A stretch of 64,000 nt of DNA from Neptunomonas japonica JAMM 1380 (GCF_016592555.1 NZ_AP014546.1:1426001-1490000); one strand, 5' to 3'; shown: positions 18,308-28,228, counted from the first letter of the stretch. Notes: generated by a model not told the origin, from the letters alone. Numbers and translations: made by a program.

Positions 18308-19810
18308 TTAGCCTTGCCTGTGGTTATGATGTTCATCAATCATACTGTCAATATATTGCAGAATCTTGTCACTCTCATTTTCTGCGCGTGCCATAGCGTT
18401 AATAATTTCTTGTCTGATGCGTGAATCACCAGCCCAATTGGAATCTCGAAGAGCAACAGCATTTTGTATTGCTAAGTGAACGGCGGCATGTGGTGCCTCT
18501 AGTTTGGAGTAGGCTGTGGTGTTACTGAAGAACTCGGCTCCAGCTCCTTCGTAATACCATTTACCTAAGCGGCAGTTGTGATGAGTAACCGATGTTGCGT
18601 CAATCTCATTTTGGCGGTCCATTGAGTGGTCTAAAGCAATGTAACCATTTTGTTTAAATATCACATGATCTGCTTTCACTAGGGAGCCAAATGCTTGGCT
18701 TTTCGTATGTGTTATAGCACGTAAGGTCTCATTAGCACTGCTTGCAAATGTATCAAACTGAGTTTTAAAGCCTGACACTATAATGCTGGCTTCTGCTGCC
18801 ATTTTATTGGAGCTTTCTGCTTGATCAATCATTTCATGAACATGCATGCTGAAATCGGTAATGGTGGATGTAACTTCAACGGCTGCGTCTTTGGTGCGCC
18901 GTGAAAGGGCTTTTACTTCGTCAGCAACAACAGCAAAGCCGCGGCCTTGCTCTCCGGCCCTGGCGGCTTCAATCGCAGCGTTAAGTGCTAGTAGGTTAGT
19001 TTGATCTGCAATGCCGGTAATCATTGATAGGGAATCAGTGATTTTAGCACTGTCTTCGCCAAGCTTACTCACAACGGAAGCGATAGAGCTGATGGTCGAG
19101 GATATATTATCAAGCGCTGTTACCATTTTGCTTACAGCTTGCTGGCTGTGTTGGGCGGCGGTACCATTTTCTTGGACGATAGCCTCTACTTTTTTCATCT
19201 CCTCGCTGATCTGTAGTAGATCATTTTGTGTTTGACGCAGGTTAGTAATTAAGTGCCTACCATTTAGAGAATGTAGCTCTGAATGTAATGCATTAGCCGC
19301 CACTGTTTCAGTACCTTTTTTCATCTCAAGGAGGGCGAAATTTATATTGTTGAGGGACTGCTTCAGTAGACCGGGTAGGCCTTTATGTAATGCAGGCCTA
19401 TCATATTCGCCTCGTGAGACATGGGTGAAGCAAGAGTCCACTTCCTTAAAGTAGGATTCTACTTTGTCGAGAAAGTCATTAACTTCCCAGGCTACTTTTC
19501 CGACTTCACCTAGTTTTTTTGTACGTGTTATGCGTGCGTGGAACTCACCATTGTTTGCTTGCTCCAGTGTTTGATGGATTTGTTGCAAAGCACTAAAAAC
19601 ATAACCGGTATTTACGAGTAAACGGTAAGCGATGTAGCTAGTAAGGAGAGGAGGAATAAGCCAAATGGCGTTTAATTCATAAGCATAAGTAATATAGAAG
19701 GAGCTACAAAGTGATATGGCAATAAAGCTAAAGCAATATGCTTTAACGCGGGCATCTAAGAACGGCGCACCAGAGCTGACACCAGATTGTTGTGGGCTGC
19801 GAATACTCAT
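18308..19810 (-). CDS. Methyl-accepting chemotaxis protein with C-terminal CZB domain
   Basis: 500 aa. Two close N-terminal membrane helices (about 26-65) form a hairpin anchor with no periplasmic sensor, then a HAMP-like linker and the MCP signalling domain with the conserved tip containing [20 protein letters not shown]. The C-terminus is a chemoreceptor zinc-binding (CZB) domain: [13 protein letters not shown] plus later HAAVH supply the His/Cys ligands. The PAS gene just upstream overlaps it by 4 bases (ATGA). Together they resemble an aerotaxis receptor (Aer) split into two proteins. Confidence 0.93.
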   Translation of the reverse strand: MSIRSPQQSGVSSGAPFLDARVKAYCFSFIAISLCSSFYITYAYELNAIWLIPPLLTSYIAYRLLVNTGYVFSALQQIHQTLEQANNGEFHARITRTKKLGEVGKVAWEVNDFLDKVESYFKEVDSCFTHVSRGEYDRPALHKGLPGLLKQSLNNINFALLEMKKGTETVAANALHSELHSLNGRHLITNLRQTQNDLLQISEEMKKVEAIVQENGTAAQHSQQAVSKMVTALDNISSTISSIASVVSKLGEDSAKITDSLSMITGIADQTNLLALNAAIEAARAGEQGRGFAVVADEVKALSRRTKDAAVEVTSTITDFSMHVHEMIDQAESSNKMAAEASIIVSGFKTQFDTFASSANETLRAITHTKSQAFGSLVKADHVIFKQNGYIALDHSMDRQNEIDATSVTHHNCRLGKWYYEGAGAEFFSNTTAYSKLEAPHAAVHLAIQNAVALRDSNWAGDSRIRQEIINAMARAENESDKILQYIDSMIDEHHNHRQG

Positions 19811-20358
19811 GCCTGCTCCTCTGTATCGTTCAGACTCAGCATTAAATGTGGATAGGTGGTATTAAGTGATGCGAGTTTTTCGTTAAGGTAGGCCAGTGAA
19901 TTTGCTGCTGCATCCTTGGTGTTACTCTTTTTTTCTATTTCTAACATTTTTTGATATATAGGAATCATAGTGTTGATAGCATGTCGTAAGGGTTTTCTTC
20001 TAACGGAGTAGTAACCGCGCAATTGTCCCTTTGCATCATAATCTGGAGTAATGTTCGCAAATACCCAGTAATAGCTACCGTCTTTACATAAATTTTTCAC
20101 ATAACCAAAAAATTCTTCCTCTTTTTGCAAAGTATCCCATAACAGTTTAAATGTACCTCTTGGCATATCGGGATGACGAATGATGTTATGTTGTTTTCCT
20201 AGCAAAGCTGACTCAGGGTATCCTGCAGTACTCATAAATGTACGGTTAACGTATGTGACTAAACCTTTCGGGTCAGTTTTACTGACGATAAATTCATTGT
20301 CACTAAGTGAAACTTCATGGTCGATAGGTGTGATTTTTGGCTTCATAGACTGCGTCAC
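19807..20358 (-). CDS. Aer-like PAS domain sensor protein
   Basis: 183 aa. One PAS domain with the Aer signature [17 protein letters not shown] and [21 protein letters not shown]; such domains bind FAD or haem and sense redox or oxygen. No membrane segment or output domain is present. It overlaps the downstream MCP gene by 4 bases, so the pair probably forms one sensory complex in taxis. The residues after the PAS domain look helical and may bind the partner. Confidence 0.9.
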   Translation of the reverse strand: MTQSMKPKITPIDHEVSLSDNEFIVSKTDPKGLVTYVNRTFMSTAGYPESALLGKQHNIIRHPDMPRGTFKLLWDTLQKEEEFFGYVKNLCKDGSYYWVFANITPDYDAKGQLRGYYSVRRKPLRHAINTMIPIYQKMLEIEKKSNTKDAAANSLAYLNEKLASLNTTYPHLMLSLNDTEEQA

Positions 20359-20492
20359 TATAAAGAGATGGTTAGAGGTTGTTTGAATGTAACGATTCAG
20401 GCTTAATTATTCTGAGTGTCATTTATGTTTAATGGTAGCAGAGATGCCATAATCTGCATGGGAAATAACACAGACATTGGTATAAATAATTT

Positions 20493-20738
20493 ATGCAAAA
20501 TTTTGTTTTTCTGACGACTCAAGGTTGTCATTTATGTGAGGTGGCGGAGGGATTGCTGGTGGTAGGTCTTGATCCAGAGCGTCATCAGGTAGATGTTATC
20601 GATATAGCTTATGATGATGCGTTGCTGGAGAGTTATGGGGAGCGTATTCCTGTCCTTAAAAATGAAGGTACACAAGCCGAGCTCAGTTGGCCCTTTGATG
20701 CTGAGCAGCTAGAGCGCTTTGTCGTTTTAAAGGTGTAG
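20493..20738 (+). CDS. Glutaredoxin-like family (DUF836) protein
   Basis: 81 aa thioredoxin-fold protein with a CHLC redox motif at residues 12-15 in TTQGCHLCEVAE, and the cis-Pro turn in ERIPVL. It belongs to the short glutaredoxin-like family common in gammaproteobacteria, of unknown partner. It is a single gene between the divergent PAS gene and the convergent tatD. Confidence 0.87.
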   Translation: MQNFVFLTTQGCHLCEVAEGLLVVGLDPERHQVDVIDIAYDDALLESYGERIPVLKNEGTQAELSWPFDAEQLERFVVLKV

Positions 20739-20766
20739 GTTTTCTAGAAAACGGTAACTTTAAACG

Positions 20767-21555
20767 CTATATAGAAAAAAGGCGGCGAGTATTTGTCGTG
20801 GTTTGCGCAGCTAGTTGCTCTATAGATGTATGCCTTAAAGCGGCTACGCTTGATGCTATATGTTGCAGAAAGGCTGGCTCGTTTCGGCCTTTTTTGGCTT
20901 TGAAAGGCAAATCTCGAGGAAGTAGGTAGGGGGCATCGGTTTCAAGGAGTAGCCGATCATTAGGGATTTCTTTTACGAGTGATTTAAGTTCAAGTCCTCT
21001 ACGCTCGTCACAAACCCACCCCGTAATACCAATATAACAGCCTAAATCTAAATAACTAAACAGGGCGTCTTTATTGCCAGTAAAGCAATGTAAAACTGCG
21101 CCTTCTAAATGTGATGCGAAAGGTTTGAGTATGTTGATTTGTGTCGATGTTGCTTCTCTATCATGAAGAAAGAGAGGGAGCTTAGCTGTTTTGGCTAACT
21201 CAATTTGATTATTTAGTGCCAGTACTTGCTCGTCAGGTGTTGAAAAATTGCGATTAAAATCGAGGCCTGTTTCACCGATAGCCACAACACAGGGGTGTTG
21301 GCTCAGAGCAAACAGTTCGTCAAGTACTTGGTCATTAAGTGAAGATGCATCATGTGGATGAACACCCACAGTAGCATACAAGTATTCGGGGTATTGTTGG
21401 CATAATGCCACTGCCTGCTCAGATGATGATAAAGATGTCCCTGTTAGCAGCATAGCTCTGATATGCGCGGCTTTGGCACGTTGAACAACGTCTTCAATAT
21501 CATTACGAAAACGCTTGTCAGTCAGATTGACACCAATATCTATTAATTCAAACAT
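20767..21555 (-). CDS. tatD: TatD family metal-dependent DNase
   Basis: 262 aa with the TIM-barrel metal sites of TatD: FDIGVNLTD at the N-terminus, VGVHPHD, AIGETGLDFNR, HDREA, LHCFTGN and LLETDAPYL. The DIGVNLT version is that of TatD proper rather than YcfH. It is a 3'-5' exonuclease linked with DNA repair and nucleotide turnover. It begins one base after the slt stop, so the two are co-transcribed. Confidence 0.93.
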   Translation of the reverse strand: MFELIDIGVNLTDKRFRNDIEDVVQRAKAAHIRAMLLTGTSLSSSEQAVALCQQYPEYLYATVGVHPHDASSLNDQVLDELFALSQHPCVVAIGETGLDFNRNFSTPDEQVLALNNQIELAKTAKLPLFLHDREATSTQINILKPFASHLEGAVLHCFTGNKDALFSYLDLGCYIGITGWVCDERRGLELKSLVKEIPNDRLLLETDAPYLLPRDLPFKAKKGRNEPAFLQHIASSVAALRHTSIEQLAAQTTTNTRRLFSI

Positions 21556-21556
21556 G

Positions 21557-23530
21557 TCACAGTGTTGGTTTGCTATTTTTCATATTGATACTCAGAGCCA
21601 AGGAGTTAGGTTTAACTGAGCTGAGTAAACTTGCATTTCTGGCAGCCATTACGTCATAAATAACACTAAATGCTAAAACGTTTTGCACATAGTTACGCGT
21701 CTCATCAAATGGAATTGTTTCAATCCAAACGTCTAAGGGGACGTTACTACGTGCCTTTAACCATTTTTTAACACGATGCGGGCCAGCATTATAAGCTGCT
21801 GTAGCATAAACACGGTTTCCATTAAATGTACCGAGTACTTGTGCTAAATATGCGGTGCCTAATGAAATGTTAGTTCGTGGCGTGAACAGCTGGTTTACGC
21901 CGCTATACTTGATATCAAATTTCTTTGCTGTCATTTTTGCTGTAGCGGGCATTAGCTGCATGAGGCCACGTGCCCCTACGCGTGAGCGAGCATACTGATG
22001 CCATGCACTTTCTTGTCGAGCAACCGCTACTGCCCATGTCTGGTAGATTCCTCTCTCGTTAGCTAGCTCTTCAAATAGGGATTTGTGAGGGTTTGCAAAA
22101 CGAATATCGAGGTCATCCCATGCTTTAATGCGAGCAGCCCCACGAATTGCCTGATCATACCAGCCCCAATCATATGCTACGTGAGCCATTGCGAGCTGGT
22201 CGTTGGTCGAGAGCTGTTTGCTCAAGCGATTCCACTCAACACGTGCAGCGTATTGATAATCTAATGCTAATAACTCTTTTATGCGTTTAAATGCTGCAAG
22301 CTCACTTAGTTTGTTTTTATGTGCAGTGGTAATACCAGAAGGTCGATGGTTCAAGTAAAAAGGGCTGTTGGTAGTTTCTGAAGCAAGGAAGCCGTAAAAG
22401 CTTCTTTCTTTAATTACTTCGCCGTAGTTAACCTGGTATTTTTTAGGATTAAGTCTATGTGTTGCTGTCTCTTTCCAGTAAACCCAGCGGCCTTCGTTTT
22501 TTAGATTGGTAGGAAGCTTATCTATTAGTGTCAGTGTGTCTTCCCAATCTTGCTTGGCAAGTTCTAAGCGTATGCGCCATTCCGTTAGCTTTTCATATGA
22601 ATAGTTGGGGTCAAGTTTGGCTAACATTTGCACGGCATTGCTGCGAAACCCTTTGGCGTATCGCATGCCAAAATAACTATTGGTTTTATCAGTAACCTCT
22701 TGGCTAAGCGTTAGTCGCTCGCGATCACGAAGCCATAAATTAGCGGCTTTATTAATATCTTTGCGTGCGATTTGGCGGATAGCATAGGCTGCAATTATAC
22801 CGTGCTGTGGTGTTTTTGCTTTGAGGAGTGTTGCATTTTCAATGAGGCTAGGTTTGTCTTTAACTGCCCAAAAAAGCTCGCTCTCTTTTTTATGAACGGG
22901 CTTACTAATAAATCGCGCTAAATATTTGGCTAATGCGAAATTCTTTTTTTGTATGGCTAGCCAAAAACGTTGATAAGCTAGCGAGGAAGTTAGTTTTCCC
23001 TGTGCCGTCCACTGCGCAAATAGTGGATCGCAGGCTGAGTGTTGAGAGTAGCCAACTAACCAAAGTCGTTGAGCGCTCACGAATGCTTGTTTTTTATGGC
23101 CAAGCTGTAATTGAGCGTTACCTAGTTGGCATTGGAATCGACGACTTTTAATTGGAAACGCTGCATAGGCTTTAGTGAACGCATTCCATTTTTTTTGTCG
23201 TAAAAAGTTGTTTAATCTGGCACTTTGCACATCATCAGCGAACGGGGTTGCTTTGTGTTCGTTGATGAAGTCGCTGACGAATGTATCATTAAGCTTGGCA
23301 ATATCTCGCTTGATCTGTCTGGTGTGTAAGTAAGGAACTAAAGGGTAGTTTTTCAGTTGTGCCGTCAGCTTATCGGCTAAAGGCATATCCTTCTTCTCAA
23401 AGGCGGCTTTTGCTTGGGTGTATAGTTGACGTTCTGAGGTGTCTGCATGTACAAAATGAGCGGGTAAAATGGAGCCCAACGAGGCGCTAACGATTGTTAC
23501 CGCAGATAACAAATTTTTAATTTTTAACAT
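21557..23530 (-). CDS. slt: Soluble lytic murein transglycosylase
   Basis: 657 aa with a signal peptide (about 1-29, ending near AHFVHA). A long superhelical alpha domain with the linker/U-domain is followed by the Slt catalytic domain: RQESAWHQYARS (catalytic Glu near 506), GARGLMQLMPATA and YNAGPHRVKKW. It cleaves peptidoglycan to anhydro-muropeptides in the periplasm. Length and architecture match Slt70. Confidence 0.95.
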   Translation of the reverse strand: MLKIKNLLSAVTIVSASLGSILPAHFVHADTSERQLYTQAKAAFEKKDMPLADKLTAQLKNYPLVPYLHTRQIKRDIAKLNDTFVSDFINEHKATPFADDVQSARLNNFLRQKKWNAFTKAYAAFPIKSRRFQCQLGNAQLQLGHKKQAFVSAQRLWLVGYSQHSACDPLFAQWTAQGKLTSSLAYQRFWLAIQKKNFALAKYLARFISKPVHKKESELFWAVKDKPSLIENATLLKAKTPQHGIIAAYAIRQIARKDINKAANLWLRDRERLTLSQEVTDKTNSYFGMRYAKGFRSNAVQMLAKLDPNYSYEKLTEWRIRLELAKQDWEDTLTLIDKLPTNLKNEGRWVYWKETATHRLNPKKYQVNYGEVIKERSFYGFLASETTNSPFYLNHRPSGITTAHKNKLSELAAFKRIKELLALDYQYAARVEWNRLSKQLSTNDQLAMAHVAYDWGWYDQAIRGAARIKAWDDLDIRFANPHKSLFEELANERGIYQTWAVAVARQESAWHQYARSRVGARGLMQLMPATAKMTAKKFDIKYSGVNQLFTPRTNISLGTAYLAQVLGTFNGNRVYATAAYNAGPHRVKKWLKARSNVPLDVWIETIPFDETRNYVQNVLAFSVIYDVMAARNASLLSSVKPNSLALSINMKNSKPTL

Positions 23531-23694
23531 AGTGCTATCAGCCTACGGTTGAGTCATATGTGACTTAAGTGTAAAACAGCTTTTAGGAAAAGGGTAATGT
23601 ATTGAGAGGTTTTTATCTTAAAGGTTCATTGAGATAAAGGTAGGGCAGTTAGAAGTTATGAATTATATCTGGCAGGTTTATTTTTGTTATATTG

Positions 23695-23734
23695 GTTTGA
23701 AACACAACTGAAATTTTTCGATTGTGTTTCAAAC
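23695..23734. repeat. Perfect 13-bp inverted repeat
   Basis: GTTTGAAACACAA (23695-23707) and TTGTGTTTCAAAC (23722-23734) are exact reverse complements across a 14-base AT-rich loop. It lies 24 bases past the stop of the 2OG dioxygenase gene (minus strand). No T run follows the stem on that strand, so it is not a standard terminator. Confidence 0.75.
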
Positions 23735-23758
23735 AGTAAAAGTGATGTTAGATTTAAT

Positions 23759-24550
23759 TTAGTGGTTGTTTAATATTGCTTGTGGATAATACTCTTTAAG
23801 AATTTTATTTTGGAATTTATCATTAAATCGGCTGTTGATAATAATAATGAACCTTTCAAATGGTGTGTCATTGTTTATAGGGTGTATTTGTGAAACATTA
23901 TGAAATACTTCGTTATCTCTTACATGAAGAATTTCCCCAGGCTCTAGAGTGACTTCAGCTATTGTGTGTTCTCCTGCTTTGTCTTTATATAAAGCATTAT
24001 TTCCCCCTACAACGTTGTTGCGATTTAACACTAAAATACTGAGAAATTGACTACCGTCCTGATGAATGCCTTGGCCTTGCAATGGGTCCAGTGCTTGTTG
24101 ACCTCTGATGCCATTTATTTGCATTAAAATAGGCTCTTGCGGACCTATGTTCCAAAGGCTTGCCCAGTTTTTGACAAACTCTTGAACGTCTTTGCGTTGC
24201 AAAAATTCTTGTTGTAATGGTGGGTAATAGCGTAATTTATCTGCCATTGTTGCTGCATCGTTGTACTGTCCCCCTTGTGCCATCGGGCATTCGTGTAACA
24301 CGTGTAACTTGTTACTATCATCCAAAAAAAGCCAAGACATTCGCTTCCAGCGTGTATCAACATAAGGGTCTTTAGGTAAATCACTGAGGTAGCTTTGCCA
24401 TTGAGCAAGATCAATATGTTCTTCAATATTGGTTTTACTCCAAGAACCTTGCGAAAGGTCGTGTGTAACACTAGGCTCCCAATAAGGAATTCCCCCCTGA
24501 ATAGGAAATTCAAAAGGTAGGCGTAAATAAGAAGTGTTAGAGCTTTTCAT
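23759..24550 (-). CDS. 2OG-Fe(II) dioxygenase family protein, possible amino acid hydroxylase
   Basis: 263 aa from the ATG at 24550, which has GGAG six bases upstream; an ATG four codons earlier is less well placed. The family (the 2OG-Fe dioxygenase group that includes the Bacillus L-isoleucine 4-hydroxylase) is indicated by VDTRWKRMSWL, the iron-binding HxD in GQGIHQDGSQF near residue 161, a distal His in EVFHNVSQI near 216 and an Arg in PFERFIIII. It likely hydroxylates a free amino acid or small amine; the substrate is not known. It stands alone and its codons are more AT-rich than the neighbours, suggesting acquisition. Confidence 0.82.
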   Translation of the reverse strand: MKSSNTSYLRLPFEFPIQGGIPYWEPSVTHDLSQGSWSKTNIEEHIDLAQWQSYLSDLPKDPYVDTRWKRMSWLFLDDSNKLHVLHECPMAQGGQYNDAATMADKLRYYPPLQQEFLQRKDVQEFVKNWASLWNIGPQEPILMQINGIRGQQALDPLQGQGIHQDGSQFLSILVLNRNNVVGGNNALYKDKAGEHTIAEVTLEPGEILHVRDNEVFHNVSQIHPINNDTPFERFIIIINSRFNDKFQNKILKEYYPQAILNNH

Positions 24551-24750
24551 TGTTGACTCCATTCATATTTAATGAGTTCGATAAGCTGGGTGGCTTATCT
24601 ACAGATAACAATGAAAGTGTTACAGGGATTGAGTCAATACTATGGTTATTTTTATACGGCTTTTGCTTGAGGCAGCATGAAAAGTAATGAATATAATTGA
24701 TCAGATACCATCTCGCTGTCATATAGGACTAGCAAATTAAGGGTAATTAA

Positions 24751-25731
24751 ATGAAGTTGTTTATTTGCGAACTTGGCCGGGACATTTATCAAGTTTCGTT
24801 TACGCTATTTAAATTGATGATTCCGGTCATTATCGTCGTGAAGATTTTTCAAGAATTCGGTGCTGTTGAATATCTGGGGCTGGTTCTTGGCCCGATAATG
24901 TACAGCGTGGGTTTGCCCGAGTCTATGGGATTCGTTTGGGCAACGACAATGCTGACCAACATCTATGGCGGTATGCTGGTGTTTTTTTATACTCAGCAAG
25001 GGGAGGTGCTCACGGTAGCGCAAGTGACAATATTGTCTATTCTGATGTTGCTCTCGCATGCATTACCTATTGAAGCGCGAATTGCACAACAAGCGGGTGT
25101 TCGTTTACGGGTAACGTTATTACTAAGGGTGGGAGGAGGTTTGCTGCTAGGTTTTATTATGCACCACTTTTATAGCTTCTTTAGTTTATTACAGGAGCCT
25201 GTTAACTTAATGTGGCAGCCCGAGGTTCCTGAACCAGGCTTGCAGGCGTGGGTTGTTAGCCAAGTGGAAGGTCTAATTATGATCCAAGTTGTTATTGTGA
25301 TCTTGCTGACTGCACTAAAGGTTTTGAAAATACTTGGTATAGAAAGCTTAATGGCACTGTTTCTTCGTCCCATTTTACGCTTAGTTGGCATTGGCCGAGA
25401 AGCAACAACTATCACCATAGTCGGCGTAACGTTGGGGTTATCGTTTGGTGGTGGGTTGTTAATAAAAGAGGCTCGTGCAGGACATGTAGCTAAACGAGAT
25501 ATATTTGCTTCAATGAGTCTCCTTGCTCTGTGCCATAGCATTATTGAAGATACGTTATTAGTGACGGTGTTGGGCGCTGATCTTTCTGGGGTTTTATGGG
25601 CTCGGTTGCTGTTTGCGTTTGTGTTTATCGGTGTGCTTACTCGGGTGTTGAGTAAGTGTCCTGACTCGTTTTGGCGAGCCCATCTTGTTAATAAGCATGT
25701 TGAACCATTAGAGCCTGCCGTACGGACCTAA
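24751..25731 (+). CDS. Nucleoside recognition (Gate) domain membrane protein
   Basis: 326 aa with about 8 membrane helices and two Gate-type halves (LGLVLGPIMYSVGLPESMGFVWAT and LFLRPILRLVGIGREATTIT). This resembles YjiH/spore-maturation-type Gate proteins and half of nucleoside transporters. The transported compound is not known. It precedes uup by 68 bases on the same strand. Confidence 0.82.
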   Translation: MKLFICELGRDIYQVSFTLFKLMIPVIIVVKIFQEFGAVEYLGLVLGPIMYSVGLPESMGFVWATTMLTNIYGGMLVFFYTQQGEVLTVAQVTILSILMLLSHALPIEARIAQQAGVRLRVTLLLRVGGGLLLGFIMHHFYSFFSLLQEPVNLMWQPEVPEPGLQAWVVSQVEGLIMIQVVIVILLTALKVLKILGIESLMALFLRPILRLVGIGREATTITIVGVTLGLSFGGGLLIKEARAGHVAKRDIFASMSLLALCHSIIEDTLLVTVLGADLSGVLWARLLFAFVFIGVLTRVLSKCPDSFWRAHLVNKHVEPLEPAVRT

Positions 25732-25799
25732 AGAATCCGCTATATTGCTAACACTAAATTCGGTAAAATGCGGGCTCATTTTTTCGTATAGAGAACATC

Positions 25800-27677
25800 A
25801 TGCCCCTGATTCGCCTTGATAAAGCCTCCGTTGCGTTTGGCTCACGCCCTTTACTTGCTGATGTAGGTCTTAATATAGAGCCTGGGGAGCGTATTGGTCT
25901 GGTCGGACTTAATGGGGCTGGTAAGTCGACCTTATTAAAAGTGATTACTGGACAGGTTCATCTCGATAATGGCGAATTATGGATTGATCCTTCTTGTCGT
26001 ATCGCTGAGCTAGCGCAGGCCCTACCTGCCGCGGATGAGCGGAGAGTATGGGATGTTGTTGCTTCAGGTCTACAAGAAATAGTTGATATGCGAGCAGAAT
26101 ATGATGAGCTTTCATCTAATTCGGATGCTAAGTCTCTGGCAAAACTTGATCATTTATTGCATGAGATGGAAGCGGTAGATGGTTGGGGGTTAGAGCAGCG
26201 TGTTGAGCGTGTACTGACTCGTTTAAAGCTCAATGGCGAAGCGCTGATGTCTTCATTATCCGGTGGTTGGCGCCGCCGTGCAGCACTGGGTACTGCTTTG
26301 GTTCAAGAGCCCGATTTGTTATTACTGGATGAGCCTACCAATCATCTGGATATTGACACCATAGAGTGGCTCGAAAAACAGCTGCTAGAGTTTCGTGGCG
26401 GTGTGTTATTTATCTCGCATGACCGTGCATTGGTTGATCATCTGGCAACACGTATTATTGAATTAGATCGCGGGATTTTGACCTCATTTATCGGTAACTA
26501 TTCGTCTTACACTGAGCAAAAGCAGATTTTGTTAGAGCAAGAGGAACGGCATAACGCTCTTTTTGATAAAAAATTAGCACAAGAAGAAGTCTGGATTCGT
26601 CAAGGGATTAAGGCTCGTCGTACTCGTAATGAAGGTCGTGTGCGGGCACTTGAGTCATTGCGCCGTGAACGCTCAGATAGACTTAGCCGCCAGGGTAAAG
26701 CAAGCTTTAATCTTGAGGCAGCACAGCGTTCAGGGAAACTGGTAGCTGAGCTTGAAAATGTGACTGTTGGTTTTCAAGGGGCTCCCGTTATCGATGGTTT
26801 TTCGGCCACGATTCAGCGCGGCGACAGAATTGGTTTGATTGGTCCCAATGGTGCAGGTAAAAGTACGCTGCTTAAGTTAATTTTGGGGCAGCTTAAGCCC
26901 GATAGCGGTAGTGTTTCTCATGGTACCAAGCTTGAAGTCGCATACTTTGACCAGCTGCGTGGGCAGTTAGATCCTGAAAAGTCAGTTATTGATAATATTT
27001 CTGAAGGGCGTGAAGCGATTGAGATAAATGGTCAACGCCGCCATATTATTAGTTATCTTCAAGATTTTTTGTTTGCTCCTGAACGAGCGCGAACACCATT
27101 AAAAGCACTGTCCGGTGGTGAGTGTAACCGTGTGCTGTTGGCGCGTTTGTTTAGTCAGCCGGCTAACTTGTTGGTATTGGATGAGCCGACAAATGATTTA
27201 GATGTAGAAACACTAGAGCTTCTAGAAGAAATTCTAATGGACTTTAAAGGCACGGTATTGTTAGTAAGTCATGACAGAGCATTTTTGGATAATGTTGTGA
27301 CAAGTTCGTTTGTCTTCGAGAATGGTGGTGTATCCAGCTACATTGGTGGGTACCAAGATTGGTTAAGGCAGCGCCCAAGCATTGTTAAAGAGAAGTCGCC
27401 TGCTAAAACTGAATTGAGTCAAGCAGGAGCGGTACCCACAGCATCCGTTAAAAAGGCATCAAAGCTTAGTTATAAGCTACAGCGTGAGCTTGAGCAGTTG
27501 CCTGCACTATTAGAGTCGGCTGAAGCTGAGCTTGACGTGCTAATGACTGAAACAAGTGCGGCAGGCTTTTATGAAAGCGATCACTCTATCGTTACTGAAA
27601 AGCTTGCGCTACTGCAAGAGCAGGAGCGCAAGATTGAATTGCTGATGGAGCGCTGGGTCGAGCTAGAAGCAATGTAG
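25800..27677 (+). CDS. uup: ABC-F family ATPase Uup
   Basis: 625 aa with two ABC cassettes: Walker A GLNGAGKST and GPNGAGKST, signature LSGGWRRR and LSGGECNR, Walker B LLLLDEPTNHLD and LLVLDEPTNDLD. A C-terminal coiled coil (about 540-625) with LSYKLQRELEQLP is typical of Uup rather than EttA. Uup binds ribosomes or branched DNA and lowers transposon excision in E. coli. It has no membrane domain. Confidence 0.93.
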   Translation: MPLIRLDKASVAFGSRPLLADVGLNIEPGERIGLVGLNGAGKSTLLKVITGQVHLDNGELWIDPSCRIAELAQALPAADERRVWDVVASGLQEIVDMRAEYDELSSNSDAKSLAKLDHLLHEMEAVDGWGLEQRVERVLTRLKLNGEALMSSLSGGWRRRAALGTALVQEPDLLLLDEPTNHLDIDTIEWLEKQLLEFRGGVLFISHDRALVDHLATRIIELDRGILTSFIGNYSSYTEQKQILLEQEERHNALFDKKLAQEEVWIRQGIKARRTRNEGRVRALESLRRERSDRLSRQGKASFNLEAAQRSGKLVAELENVTVGFQGAPVIDGFSATIQRGDRIGLIGPNGAGKSTLLKLILGQLKPDSGSVSHGTKLEVAYFDQLRGQLDPEKSVIDNISEGREAIEINGQRRHIISYLQDFLFAPERARTPLKALSGGECNRVLLARLFSQPANLLVLDEPTNDLDVETLELLEEILMDFKGTVLLVSHDRAFLDNVVTSSFVFENGGVSSYIGGYQDWLRQRPSIVKEKSPAKTELSQAGAVPTASVKKASKLSYKLQRELEQLPALLESAEAELDVLMTETSAAGFYESDHSIVTEKLALLQEQERKIELLMERWVELEAM

Positions 27678-27679
27678 TG

Positions 27680-28123
27680 TTATGTTTCTGGCTCATAAAC
27701 GCGAACAGCTAATACATCGCAAGGTGCGCCGTGTAAGACGCTGTTTGCAGTTGAGCCTAGTAGCAACGCTAAACCGTGACGGCCATGGCTGCCCACAATA
27801 ATTAAATCACACTCTTTATCTTCGGCCATGCGGTGGATTTCTGATTCAGTATGGCCGGTGATGACCTGTTGAGATTCAACAGGGTAATTAAGTTTTTCAG
27901 CAAAAGCTGAGAGTTTAATTCGAGCATGTTCGTCGAGTTGGTCCTGAACAGTGGTAAGGTCCATGGGAACATCACCTCCGTAAGCGAAGCTGAGGGGTTC
28001 GATAACATGGAGTACTGTTAATTCTGCGTGATTATTTTGTGCAATAGTACGTGTTTTCTCAATGAGCTGGTCGGATTCTTCAGACAGATCTACAGCTAAG
28101 AGAATTTTAGAATAAACGGCCAT
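27680..28123 (-). CDS. Universal stress protein (UspA family, ATP-binding type)
   Basis: 147 aa. The fold is shown by KILLAVDLSEESDQL, ELTVLHV and the ATP-binding GSHGRHGLALLLGSTANSVL motif near 110. Such proteins support survival under stress, including oxygen limitation in Pseudomonas. An FNR-like site (GTGATAACCATCAA, 28183-28196) lies 60 bases before its start. It is convergent with uup, with only 2 bases between the genes. Confidence 0.93.
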   Translation of the reverse strand: MAVYSKILLAVDLSEESDQLIEKTRTIAQNNHAELTVLHVIEPLSFAYGGDVPMDLTTVQDQLDEHARIKLSAFAEKLNYPVESQQVITGHTESEIHRMAEDKECDLIIVGSHGRHGLALLLGSTANSVLHGAPCDVLAVRVYEPET

Positions 28124-28182
28124 TGGGTTAATCCTCTTTATTGAATTTACTTCAGTCTAGCATACAGAAACATTATAAAATT

Positions 28183-28196
28183 GTGATAACCATCAA
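28183..28196. promoter_or_regulatory. FNR/ANR-like box GTGATAACCATCAA
   Basis: Nine of ten conserved bases of TTGAT-N4-ATCAA match. It is centred 66 bases before the usp ATG at 28123, a distance that allows a -41.5 position. Anaerobic, Anr-dependent usp genes are known in Pseudomonas; applying that here is inference. Confidence 0.45.
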
Positions 28197-28228
28197 TAGA
28201 ATGTGAGTCGTTCAAAGGAAATTTCAAG

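Noticed and set aside
20743..20760. TTTTCTAGAAAA palindrome after the glutaredoxin-like gene
   Set aside because: Short, AT-rich, with no loop and no T run; not strong enough to call a terminator.
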